Made by a program: the position numbers and the translations under genes | DNA from: Burkholderiales bacterium | GTDB lineage: Bacteria > Pseudomonadota > Gammaproteobacteria > Burkholderiales > Burkholderiaceae_C | NCBI GenBank assembly: GCA_016213205.1 | Contig: JACRAZ010000031.1 | Coordinates: forward strand, 1 to 34,091 | Direction: 5' to 3' | Length of the DNA: 34,091 nucleotides | The notes under the pieces: model-generated | The model's database searches: none | What the model saw: the letters and a program-made list of their open reading frames with translations, nothing else | Told to the model about the DNA's origin: nothing | Part shown: piece after piece, positions 1-7,183 of the stretch | How positions within the stretch are numbered: position 1 is the stretch's first letter | Layout of the letters: every line of letters starts with the position of its first letter

Positions 1-2394
1 CATGCCCGCGGGCGGCGCCCCGCAGGCGGCCCACGCGGCCAGCAGCGCCGCCTGCGCCACCGGCAGGGCCGGGCCCCAGGCCGTGCCGGCCAATTGCCGC
101 AGCGCCTCGGCGGCCATCAGGGCGCCGCCCGGCGCGGCGTCCGGTGCCGCCAGCAGCGGTGCCAGGCAGGCCGCGGCGTCGCCAAGGGCACCTTGCCGCA
201 CCAGTGCCGCGGCCAGCCGCACCCGCACATCGGCGGCCTGGCCGATGAGGTCGATCTGCTCCTCGTGCTGCAGCGCGGCGCGCCAGCCGGCGATGGCCTC
301 GTCCTCGCGCCCGTCCAGCGCGGCCAGCGTGGCCAGCGCCGCGTCCCAGGGCCGCAGGCGTGCCGGCGTGGCATCGGGCAGGCCGGGCTGCAGCGCCAGC
401 GCGCGCTGCGACCATTCACGCAGCGCCGCCGCATCACCGCAGGCCGCGGCCACCCGGCCGGCGAAGAACAGGATGTGCCACAGGCCCCAATCGCCATAAC
501 TTGCAGGATGCTCGGCCAGGCGGGCGCGCTGCGCGGCCATGGCGGCGGCGTGTTCGCCCCGCAGCGCCATCAGCGCCGCGCGCAGCGCCAGCGCGTGGCT
601 GCGCGCCACCACCTGGTGGCCGGTCCATTGCGCATCGGCCTCGGCGCGCTGCAGCAGCACGGCCGCGTCGTCGAGCTGGCCGCGCCACAGCGCATGCCAG
701 CCCTGCGTCAGCAGTGCCAGCGCGCGCAACGCCCAGGGCCTGTCGCCCCCCACGGCCAGCGCGCCCGAGGCCCAGCGCGCCAGCGCCGGCAGCACGCCGC
801 GGCAGGCGGTGTGGCGCGGCGGGGGCACGGTGTAGAACCACTGGTCGAGCGCGGGCCGCCGCTCCAGCGCCTGCACCAGCTGCTCGAACAGCGGCGCCAC
901 CGCGTGCAGCGCGCCGCTTTCCATCGCATGCCAGGTGCGGGCCAGGCGCGCGACCACCAGCGCCTCGCCGTACAGCGGCTGTTCGTCCAGCGTGGCCAGC
1001 AGCGCGCCGGCATCGGCCAGCCGGCCCAGCCCGATCAGCGTGATCACGCGGTGGCCGCGCGCCACCTGGGCCGAGGGCAGGTCGCCACGGGCGCTGAACA
1101 GCTGGTCGGCCTGCGCGAGGTGGCGTTCGGCCTGGCGCGCGTCCCAGATCGTCCAGCGCGCCATGCCGGCCACGCGGTGCAGCTCGGGGCTGGTGTCGGC
1201 GAACGCGGGCGGGAACTGCTCGCACAGCTTGAGCACGGTGTTCACGCCGCCCTGCGTGATGAGCTGGGTGCCCGCGGCCAGCAGCGCCTGCGCGGCCTGC
1301 TCGTGGCGGCCGGCGGCCAGCAGCAGGGCCTGGCGGCGCACCGGGTCGGCCTCGGCCTCGGCCGCACGGGCCAGCAGCTGCGGCCAGGCGGCCGGCTGCT
1401 CCAGGCGCAGGCGGTGCTGCAGCGCGTCGCGGAACAGGTCGTGCAGGCGCAGCGTGGGCACGCTGTCGTCCACCACCGCGACGAACAGGCCCTGCCGCTC
1501 CAGCTCGTCCAGCCAGTGGCCGGCGGCGGCATCGCCGGTGAGCGCGGTGCAGCGCTCGGCATCCAGGTCGAGCAGCACGCTGGTGCGCAGCAGGAATTCA
1601 CGCAGGCCGGGGTCGATGTGGGCCAGCACCTCGGTGGCCAGGAAGTCGAAGGCCTGGCGGTCGATGGCGCTGCCGGGGTGGCCACCGCGCGCGCCGTTCA
1701 GCGCCAGCCGCAGCCCGGCGGCCCAGCCGGCGGTGCGGGCGTGCAGGGCATCGGCCGCCTCGGCATCGAGCGTGCTGCCGGCCAGCAGCGCACGCACCTC
1801 GTCGCGCCCGAACTTCAGCTGGGCTTCGCCGAAATCGGCCAGTTCGCCGCTGGCGCGCAGGCGGCCCAGGCGCAGCGCGGGTTCGTGGCGGGCGGCGATG
1901 GCCACCGTCCAGCGTGGGCTCATGCGCTGCAGCCAGCGGTCGAGGAAACGCAGGCAGGACGGATCGGTGCAGTGGTGCAGGTCGTCGAGCACGATCACGC
2001 CGTGCGGCACATCGCAGGCGTCGAGCGTGTTGACGAGGGCGTCCACCGCATCGGACAGGGCCTGGGGGTCGGGCCGGGTGGCGGCGGCGATCAGGCCCTC
2101 GGGCGCGGTGCGCCAGGGCGGATCGAAGGGTTCGAGCGCGGCCACCAGGCAATCGAGCAGGCGTGTGAGGTCGTCGCCCTCGTCCAGCGAGATCCAGGCC
2201 ACGGCCTGGCCGGCGGGCAACTGCTCGAGCGCGCGGCCCAGCAGCGCCGTCTTGCCATAGCCCGCGGCCGCACACACCAGCACCACGCGGTGGCTGCCCA
2301 GCGCGGCGACCAGGCTGTGTTCGAGCGCGGGCCGCGGCAGCAGCAGATCGCTGCGTGGACGCGGCTGCTGGATCTTGGTGCGGGCGAACGACAT
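1..2394 (-). CDS. MalT-like ATP-dependent transcriptional regulator, C-terminus cut by window edge
   Basis: The frame is open from an ATG at 2394 through base 1 (798 codons, no stop), so the gene continues outside the window. The protein starts MSFARTKIQQPRPRSDLLL. A P-loop follows at about residues 42-49 (AAAGYGKT, the MalT-family form) and a Walker B at about 133-139 (GVIVLDD), followed by LHH. Residues of about 300-798 are Ala/Leu-rich helical repeats of the TPR-like kind. MalT-type (LAL/STAND) regulators are about 900 residues and end in a LuxR-type HTH. That HTH would lie beyond base 1, so DNA binding is inferred from the family. These proteins are inducer- and ATP-driven switches; the inducer here is unknown. 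The start codon lies inside a 14-base palindrome and has no clear Shine-Dalgarno sequence. Family call strong, specific role unknown. Confidence 0.88.
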   Translation of the reverse strand, partial: MSFARTKIQQPRPRSDLLLPRPALEHSLVAALGSHRVVLVCAAAGYGKTALLGRALEQLPAGQAVAWISLDEGDDLTRLLDCLVAALEPFDPPWRTAPEGLIAAATRPDPQALSDAVDALVNTLDACDVPHGVIVLDDLHHCTDPSCLRFLDRWLQRMSPRWTVAIAARHEPALRLGRLRASGELADFGEAQLKFGRDEVRALLAGSTLDAEAADALHARTAGWAAGLRLALNGARGGHPGSAIDRQAFDFLATEVLAHIDPGLREFLLRTSVLLDLDAERCTALTGDAAAGHWLDELERQGLFVAVVDDSVPTLRLHDLFRDALQHRLRLEQPAAWPQLLARAAEAEADPVRRQALLLAAGRHEQAAQALLAAGTQLITQGGVNTVLKLCEQFPPAFADTSPELHRVAGMARWTIWDARQAERHLAQADQLFSARGDLPSAQVARGHRVITLIGLGRLADAGALLATLDEQPLYGEALVVARLARTWHAMESGALHAVAPLFEQLVQALERRPALDQWFYTVPPPRHTACRGVLPALARWASGALAVGGDRPWALRALALLTQGWHALWRGQLDDAAVLLQRAEADAQWTGHQVVARSHALALRAALMALRGEHAAAMAAQRARLAEHPASYGDWGLWHILFFAGRVAAACGDAAALREWSQRALALQPGLPDATPARLRPWDAALATLAALDGREDEAIAGWRAALQHEEQIDLIGQAADVRVRLAAALVRQGALGDAAACLAPLLAAPDAAPGGALMAAEALRQLAGTAWGPALPVAQAALLAAWAACGAPPAGM

Positions 2395-2405
2395 CGCCGG
2401 CGATG
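2392..2405. promoter_or_regulatory. 14-base perfect palindrome covering the start codon of the MalT-like gene
   Basis: CATCGCCGGCGATG is its own reverse complement, and one arm contains the ATG of the minus-strand regulator gene. It could be an autoregulatory operator, or a hairpin in the mRNA that masks the start codon. It could also be chance in GC-rich DNA. Confidence 0.35.
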
Positions 2406-2413
2406 ATAGGGGA

Positions 2414-2453
2414 GCGCAGCGTCCGCAGGGTGACGCTGCGCCCCAGCGGACGC
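2414..2453 (-). promoter_or_regulatory. Two overlapping, mutually exclusive inverted repeats after the cytochrome gene
   Basis: GCGCAGCGTC (2414-2423) pairs perfectly with GACGCTGCGC (2432-2441) across an 8-base loop. GCGTCCGC (2419-2426) pairs with GCGGACGC (2446-2453). The two left arms overlap, so only one hairpin can form at a time. The site lies between the stop of the cytochrome c gene (2498) and the start of the MalT-like gene (2394), both read on the minus strand. No T-run follows. It may be a factor-dependent terminator, an operator, or a small attenuator-like switch. Confidence 0.45.
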
Positions 2454-2497
2454 AGTGGTTCGGGCGCGGGTTCGGCCGCGCCGTCAGCGCCGCGTGA

Positions 2498-3088
2498 TCA
2501 CTTTTGCGCGACCGGCGCCACGCCGGCCGGCGGCAGCGGATCGGGCACCCGGTTCTTCACCGGCGGGATGCTGCGCAGGTAGGCGTGGATGGCGGCCAGG
2601 TCCCGGTCGTTGAAATGCTTGTAGGCCGGGATGGGCATCGGCGGCAGCACCTCGCGGCCGCGGCCCATGTGGCGACCGGTGCGCATGGTGTCGCGGAAGT
2701 TCGCGAAGCTCCACTGGCCCAGGCCGGTGTCGGCATCGGGCGTCAGGTTGGCGGTGAAGCTCACGCCCCAGGGGCCGGCCCAGGCCGTGTTGGTGGCCGA
2801 CGAGGTGACGAGCCACGGCCCCGCCGGCAGGGCCGGGGCGGGCGGCATCACCAGCGTTTCCGGGTGGCCCGAGAGCATGCGCGACATGTCGGGCTCGGGG
2901 CCCTGGGGGCCCATCTTCATCGGCGTGTGGCAGTCGTGGCAGCCCGAGGTGGTGACCAGGTACTGGCCGCGGGCCACCTGGGCGGGCGAGGGCTTGGCGT
3001 CGGCAGCGCCGACCGCGGGCGAGGACAGCAGGGTGCAGGCCGCGATCGCGGCGGCAGCGAGGGAGGGCGGGAACAGCGAGCGGTTCAT
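2498..3088 (-). CDS. Exported monoheme c-type cytochrome
   Basis: 196-residue protein with an N-terminal signal peptide (about residues 1-29, ending AVGA/AD) and one heme c attachment motif, CHDCH at 50-54, shortly after the mature N-terminus. The rest is about 140 residues rich in Pro and Met, ending near a helix resembling the last cytochrome c helix (DLAAIHAYLRSIPP). No second CXXCH is present, so this is a monoheme periplasmic electron carrier. I chose the ATG at 3088 because GAAAGGAAA lies upstream at Shine-Dalgarno distance. An in-frame TTG at 3106 sits on top of that site and is less likely. It is the last gene of a same-strand group with the diheme cytochrome, the small anchored protein and the VOC protein, and may take electrons from the diheme protein. 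Partner enzyme unknown. Confidence 0.85.
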   Translation of the reverse strand: MNRSLFPPSLAAAAIAACTLLSSPAVGAADAKPSPAQVARGQYLVTTSGCHDCHTPMKMGPQGPEPDMSRMLSGHPETLVMPPAPALPAGPWLVTSSATNTAWAGPWGVSFTANLTPDADTGLGQWSFANFRDTMRTGRHMGRGREVLPPMPIPAYKHFNDRDLAAIHAYLRSIPPVKNRVPDPLPPAGVAPVAQK

Positions 3089-3109
3089 GACAGGGTTTCC
3101 TTTCAATGA

Positions 3110-3142
3110 GGGACAGGGGACAGGGGACAGGGACGGGGGGGG
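3110..3142 (+). repeat. GGGGACA tandem repeat with G-quadruplex potential
   Basis: On the plus strand the spacer between the two cytochrome genes reads as runs of three to eight G separated by ACA, ACA, ACA and AC. That is about three copies of a 7-base unit and a clear G-quadruplex pattern (at least four G-runs, loops of 2-3). It lies just after the stop codon of the diheme cytochrome gene (3144) and before the ribosome-binding site of the monoheme gene. The G-rich strand is the template for these genes; the mRNA would be C-rich. Confidence 0.6.
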
Positions 3143-3143
3143 C

Positions 3144-4196
3144 TCAGGGGGACAACTCGTGCCGCACCCAGCGGTCGATCAGGGCCAGCGCCTCGGCATC
3201 GACCTGGCGGGTGCCCAGCGGGGGCATCTGCAGCTGCGGCTGGCGCGTGTGCATGCGCTGGCTCAGCACGCTGGTGTCGGGCCGGCCGGGGCTGAGCACC
3301 ACGGCCGGCGACATCAGGCCCGCCGGTCGGTAGCGGCTGGGCTTGTCGAGCATCGACTGCAGCACCTCGCGGGTGCTGGCGGCGGCATCGGCCACCGTGT
3401 GGGCCAGGCGCAGCCGCACCGGCGCCGGGCTGCCATTGCCGTTGTGGCAATGGCCGCAGTTGGCGTGCAGGTAGCCCAGCGCCGCGCGCTCGGTGGGCGA
3501 GGCGGCGCTGATGCGGGGCGGCTGCGCGTTCAAGGCCGGGGGCAGGTGGCGCAACCAGCCGATGGCCTGCAGGTTCCGCAGGTCCAGCGCGTCGGGCGCG
3601 GGCGGCGTGGCGTGCAGGGCGTTCGGGTCGCGGTCGGGCGAGAGCTGCAGCGCGCTCACGCCCAGCACCGGCACGGCCGAACCTTCGTGGCAGGCGCGGC
3701 AATCGTCCTGCGAGGGGATGTCCACCCGACCGCCCGGCGCGCCCGCGGCCGGCAGATCGGGCAGCCCGGCCGCGGGGGCCCGCAGGGCCTGGCGGCCGTC
3801 GGCCGACCACACGTAGGTGGCGTAGGACCAGCGGCCATCGGCGCCGCGCTCGAGGTAGCGCGTCTCGACCCGCTGGCCGTGCGAGAACTCCTTCCACAGC
3901 TTGGTGCCGGGCGGGAACTGCCAGGCATCGGGCCGCGAGGCATCGATGCTGCGGCCGGCCGGGATGTACAGCCAGCGGCGCTTCTCGGCGCCGTCGGACC
4001 ACAGCGCGTACTGCGGCGTGAAGGGGCGGTTGACGGCGCGCACCTGCGTGCTGGAGCCGGGCTCGTACAGGCCGGTCTCGGCCAGTGTGGCGGGCGGCGC
4101 GGCGTGCACCGCGGCCGCCGCGAGCAGGGCCAGCACGGCGATCCCGAAGGGACGCGCTGATGGGCCGTTAGGCAGCAGGGCAAGGCAGGTGTTCAT
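3144..4196 (-). CDS. Exported diheme c-type cytochrome (SO2930 / HNE_0200-like family)
   Basis: 350 residues. A signal peptide covers about 1-32 (hydrophobic core [14 protein letters not shown], then HAA). Two heme c sites are visible, CRACH at 166-170 and CGHCH at 247-251. The N-terminal part (about 38-140: [36 protein letters not shown]) matches my memory of the SO2930/HNE_0200-type conserved exported cytochromes. A C-terminal LQMPPLGT may supply a Met ligand. Function in that family is unknown; periplasmic electron transfer is inferred from the heme sites. It sits 45 bases after the small anchored protein gene and 55 bases before the monoheme cytochrome, all minus strand. The usual family neighbour, as I recall it, is a beta-helix protein, which is absent here. 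Confidence 0.82.
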   Translation of the reverse strand: MNTCLALLPNGPSARPFGIAVLALLAAAAVHAAPPATLAETGLYEPGSSTQVRAVNRPFTPQYALWSDGAEKRRWLYIPAGRSIDASRPDAWQFPPGTKLWKEFSHGQRVETRYLERGADGRWSYATYVWSADGRQALRAPAAGLPDLPAAGAPGGRVDIPSQDDCRACHEGSAVPVLGVSALQLSPDRDPNALHATPPAPDALDLRNLQAIGWLRHLPPALNAQPPRISAASPTERAALGYLHANCGHCHNGNGSPAPVRLRLAHTVADAAASTREVLQSMLDKPSRYRPAGLMSPAVVLSPGRPDTSVLSQRMHTRQPQLQMPPLGTRQVDAEALALIDRWVRHELSP

Positions 4197-4241
4197 GGCG
4201 CCATGCGCAGGGCGTTGGGGCGGCGGGTGGATGCGGCCGGC

Positions 4242-4532
4242 TCAGTAGGCCAGCATGCGCGGGGCGCGTGCGGCCACCGGTGCCGCCGGGGCCGGTGCCG
4301 GCCGGGCCAGCGCGCGGTAGCGCTGCACCATCCACTCGGCAAACGCGGGCGAGCCCGGGTCGGGCATGTCCGGCGCCGCCGACGCGCTGGCGCTGCACAC
4401 CGGGCCGGCGGCTGCCGGCGCTGCGGCATCGGCGGCCAGCAGCGGGCGCGCCGCCAGCAGCAGCACCAGCAGTGGTGCCGCCACGGCCAGCGGCAGCAGG
4501 CGCTCGCCGCGTGGAGAGGCGGGCCGCGTCAT
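4242..4532 (-). CDS. Small anchored or exported protein of unknown function
   Basis: 96 residues, not recognised. The N-terminus has basic residues, then a hydrophobic stretch (about 11-34, [20 protein letters not shown]), consistent with a signal peptide or single membrane anchor. After an Ala-rich linker comes a short segment, [18 protein letters not shown] (about 57-74), and then a Pro/Ala-rich tail. Its ATG overlaps the stop of the VOC gene by four bases (ATGA), which suggests translational coupling and makes it likely to be real despite its size. The next gene downstream is the diheme cytochrome. It could be an accessory subunit of that unit; no catalytic motif is visible. Confidence 0.6.
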   Translation of the reverse strand: MTRPASPRGERLLPLAVAAPLLVLLLAARPLLAADAAAPAAAGPVCSASASAAPDMPDPGSPAFAEWMVQRYRALARPAPAPAAPVAARAPRMLAY

Positions 4533-5179
4533 GATGCACCGTGCGCCACGTCGGGCGCGGGCTGGGGGGCGGTGGCAGCGGCGGGCAGCGTGTCGGCCAG
4601 GGTGTCGGCCAGGGTGTCGAGCGTGGTGTCAGGCGTGGTGTCAGCCCAGCCGGGGTTCGGCGTGTCGGCCGCGGCGGCCTCGCGGCCGCGCTGCTGCTGC
4701 CATCGCGCCAGCACCTGGCGAGCCTGTGCGGGCGTGCGCAGCCCCGCGTCGGACTTCACCGGCGCCGAGAGTTCGACCACGTAGCCATCCGGGTCCCGCA
4801 GGTACAGCGAGTGGATGAACCCGTGGTTGGTGATGCCGCGCACCTCGATGCCGGCCAGCTGGGCCCGGGCGCGCATCACGTCCAGCACCGGGCGCTCCAC
4901 CTCGAGCGCGATGTGCAGGTCGAAGTCGTGCTGGGGCTTGAAGTCGAACGGCATGTCCGGCACCTCGAAGAAGGCGAGGAAGGAGCCGTCGCCCAGCTCG
5001 TAGAAGCTGTGCAGCGCATGCGTGGCGCGCTGGGTCCTGGTTTCGGTGATCTCGAAGGCGTGCACCAGCGGCAGGCCGAGGAAGTCTTCGTAGAAGCGGC
5101 GGGTGCGCCCGGAATCGCTGCAGCGCCAGGCGTTGTGGTGCAGGCCCTGGATCCGGATCGGGGTGTCGTACATGTTCAT
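4529..5179 (-). CDS. VOC superfamily (glyoxalase/extradiol dioxygenase-like) protein with a repetitive tail
   Basis: 216 residues, cytoplasmic, no signal peptide. Residues of about 8-142 form a vicinal-oxygen-chelate fold. The likely metal ligands are visible: H15 (GLHHNAW), H89 (DFDLHIALEVE) and E136 (DPDGYVVELSAP). These proteins bind a divalent metal and act as dioxygenases, glyoxalases, isomerases or resistance proteins; the sequence does not say which. The phrases FYEDFLGLPLVHAFE and YLRDPDGYVVEL are typical of stand-alone single-domain dioxygenase-like members. The tail (about 170-216) is Ala/Thr/Asp-rich with a four-residue period (DTLADTLADTLP) encoded by a 12-base tandem repeat. First gene of a probable four-gene unit. 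An alternative ATG lies two codons downstream (5173). Confidence 0.82.
   Translation of the reverse strand: MNMYDTPIRIQGLHHNAWRCSDSGRTRRFYEDFLGLPLVHAFEITETRTQRATHALHSFYELGDGSFLAFFEVPDMPFDFKPQHDFDLHIALEVERPVLDVMRARAQLAGIEVRGITNHGFIHSLYLRDPDGYVVELSAPVKSDAGLRTPAQARQVLARWQQQRGREAAAADTPNPGWADTTPDTTLDTLADTLADTLPAAATAPQPAPDVAHGAS
4590..4649 (-). repeat. 12-base minisatellite, five copies, inside the VOC gene
   Basis: Five consecutive 12-base units each begin GTGTC on the plus strand. The first two are identical (GTGTCGGCCAGG) and the next three diverge. Because 12 is a multiple of three, gain or loss of a unit would add or remove four residues (Asp-Thr-x-x) in the VOC tail without shifting the frame. 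Confidence 0.8.
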
Positions 5180-5313
5180 GGTGGCGGGGCATCGTGCGGC
5201 CGGAGCGGCGGCGCACAGGGTGTTGCTCGATGCTGTGCAGTGTGGCCAGCGGGGGGCCGCGACACATCAGCCATCGGAGCCATCGGCGGGGGAGGCGACG
5301 GGCCACTGCCGCG

Positions 5314-5343
5314 CCGCGGCGGGCCATGCCGGCGCCGCCGCGG
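5314..5343 (-). terminator. Hairpin downstream of the SulP gene
   Basis: CCGCGGCGG (5314-5322) and CCGCCGCGG (5335-5343) are perfect 9-base complementary arms with a 12-base loop, about 40 bases past the SulP stop. No T-run follows, so an intrinsic terminator is only possible. The rest of the 203-base gap up to the VOC start (5179) shows a short direct repeat (GCCATCGG twice, 5270-5286) and no convincing gene. Confidence 0.3.
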
Positions 5344-5382
5344 GGCCCGGGCAGCGCACGGGGCGCGCCGGGCGGCGGCCGC

Positions 5383-7170
5383 TCAGATCGTCGGCGAGAG
5401 CGGTGCGCCCGGGCGCTGGCTGCACTCGTCGAACAGGCGCACGTTGCAGCGTGCGCAGACCTCGCCGTCCAGCCGCGCCACGATGCCGGTGATGGCGCTG
5501 CGCTTGTCGGCGAACACGTGGTCCGGCCCCAGCCGGTGCAGGAAGCCGATGCGCTGCCAGGTGGCCTGCACCTGCGGCCGCGGGCGGTGGAAGTACAGGT
5601 CGCCGCCCATGGCCAGGCGGCGGATGCGCTCGTCATCCCACAGGTCGGCGGCGGCCAGGTCGATGAAGTTCATGCTCTTGCTCATCACCAGCAGGTGGCG
5701 CTGCGCCGGGGAGCGCTCACGCAGGCTGCGCAGCTGCTCGGCCACGTGGGGCACGGCACCGAACCAGATCGAGCCTTCCATGCGCAGCAGCTTGAGCTGC
5801 GGGCACTCGGGGCCTTGTGCGTCCACCACGTCGCCGATCACGACGAAGGGCCGGTCCGGCCCCTGCTCGGCAAAGCCCATCGTGCGCATCGCCGGCCGCG
5901 CGCTGCGGTAGAGGTAGGCCACCAGCGAGAGCATCACGCCGGCAAGCACGGCCACCTCCAGCGGCAGGGCCAGCGTGGCGGCGGCGGTGGCCAGCGCGAT
6001 GCTGAACTCGCGGCGGTCCAGCGCCCACAGCCGGCGCCAGCCGGCCACATCCAGCAGCGAGGCGGCCGCCAGCAGCAGCAGCGCGCCCACGCCGGCCAGC
6101 GGTATCCAGGCCAGCAGGGGCCCGGCCAGCGCCACCAGCAGCAGCAGCCACAGTGCGGCGCTGACCCCGGCCACCGGTGTGCGCGCACCGGCTTCGAGGT
6201 TGGGCACCGAGCGGTTCATCGAGCCGCAGGCCACGAAGCAGCCGGCCAGCGCGCCGGCCGTGTTGGCCAGGCCCTGGCCGAAGCATTCGCGGTTGGCATC
6301 CACCGGTTGCCCGGTGCGCGCGCCCAGCAGCTTGGCGATGCTCATGGCCTGGCCCAGCGCCACGATGGTGAGCGCCAGCGCCATCGGCAGCAGCTGCGGC
6401 AGCAGGGCCCACTCCAGCGTCGGCCAGTGCCAGCCGGTGAGCGGGTTCCAGGCCGCCGGCGGCGTGCCCAGCCGTGGCGCCACGCTGCCGGCCAGGCCGC
6501 CCTGGTGCTCGAGCCAGGCGCCGAGCGCGCCGCCGGCGGCCAGCGCGATCAGCAGCGCCGGGCCGCGGCGCCACAGCCGGCGCAGCAGCAGCGCGCTGCC
6601 CAGGGTGAGCAGCCCCACGGCCAGCGCGGCCCCGGACACACCCTGCTGCAGCGCCTGCACCGGCGTGGCGCGGCCGCCCGCGCCCAGCACCGAGGCCAGC
6701 GCGTACCAGGCGATCAGCAGCGCCGCGCCGGCGGTGAAGCCGTGCATCACCGAGGGCGAGATGAAGTTGGCCAGCGCGCCCAGCCGGCTGAGCGCCAGCG
6801 CCAGCTGCATCAGCCCCACCAGCAGCGTGAGCACCAGGGCCAGCGCGGCCAGGCGCGCGGGGTCGCCGGCGGCCAGCGGCAGCAGCATCGCGCCCAGCGC
6901 GAGCGAGGTGGCATTGGTGGGCCCGGACAGCACCTGCCGGCTGGAGCCGGCCAGCGCGGCCACCGCGCAGGGCAGCACCGCGGTGGCCAGGCCCATGGCC
7001 GGCGGCACGCCCACCAGCGCGGCGAACGCGATCGCCTGCGGCAGCACCAGCACCGCGCCCAGCAGCCCGGCCAGCAGGTCGGTGCGCCAGGTGGCGGCGT
7101 CGAGCTCGCGCACCCAGGGGCCCAGCCAGCGCTCGGCCAGCGAGGCGGGACCGGCGGCGCGCGGGATCAT
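5383..7170 (-). CDS. SulP (SLC26) family anion transporter with C-terminal STAS domain
   Basis: 595-residue inner-membrane protein. The first roughly 430 residues contain the many hydrophobic spans of the SulP fold, with the family signature region DLLAGLLGAVLVLPQAIAFA (31-50) and SGPTNATSLALG (82-93). A cytoplasmic STAS domain follows (about 445-555, with HLLVMSKSMNFIDLAAADLW). SulP proteins move sulfate, bicarbonate, dicarboxylates or similar anions, usually with H+ or Na+; the substrate cannot be read here. The last 30 residues hold three cysteines (EVCARCNVRLFDEC). I start at the ATG at 7170 (MIPRAAG), only 13 bases after the CoA-transferase stop; longer upstream starts would run into that gene. 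Same-strand spacing suggests co-transcription with the CoA-transferase. Confidence 0.9.
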   Translation of the reverse strand: MIPRAAGPASLAERWLGPWVRELDAATWRTDLLAGLLGAVLVLPQAIAFAALVGVPPAMGLATAVLPCAVAALAGSSRQVLSGPTNATSLALGAMLLPLAAGDPARLAALALVLTLLVGLMQLALALSRLGALANFISPSVMHGFTAGAALLIAWYALASVLGAGGRATPVQALQQGVSGAALAVGLLTLGSALLLRRLWRRGPALLIALAAGGALGAWLEHQGGLAGSVAPRLGTPPAAWNPLTGWHWPTLEWALLPQLLPMALALTIVALGQAMSIAKLLGARTGQPVDANRECFGQGLANTAGALAGCFVACGSMNRSVPNLEAGARTPVAGVSAALWLLLLVALAGPLLAWIPLAGVGALLLLAAASLLDVAGWRRLWALDRREFSIALATAAATLALPLEVAVLAGVMLSLVAYLYRSARPAMRTMGFAEQGPDRPFVVIGDVVDAQGPECPQLKLLRMEGSIWFGAVPHVAEQLRSLRERSPAQRHLLVMSKSMNFIDLAAADLWDDERIRRLAMGGDLYFHRPRPQVQATWQRIGFLHRLGPDHVFADKRSAITGIVARLDGEVCARCNVRLFDECSQRPGAPLSPTI

Positions 7171-7183
7171 CGGCGCACGCGGG

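Noticed and set aside
94..2406. 770-codon plus-strand frame at the left edge
   Set aside because: Antisense to the MalT-like gene, which has a P-loop, Walker B and a consistent family pattern and runs off the window.
4590..4649. CRISPR-like array
   Set aside because: Units are only 12 bases, directly adjacent and in frame with a coding region; there are no spacers.
5180..5382. Possible small gene in the longest gap
   Set aside because: Short open frames exist in several registers but none has a ribosome-binding site, a recognisable motif or coding-like composition distinct from the surrounding sequence.
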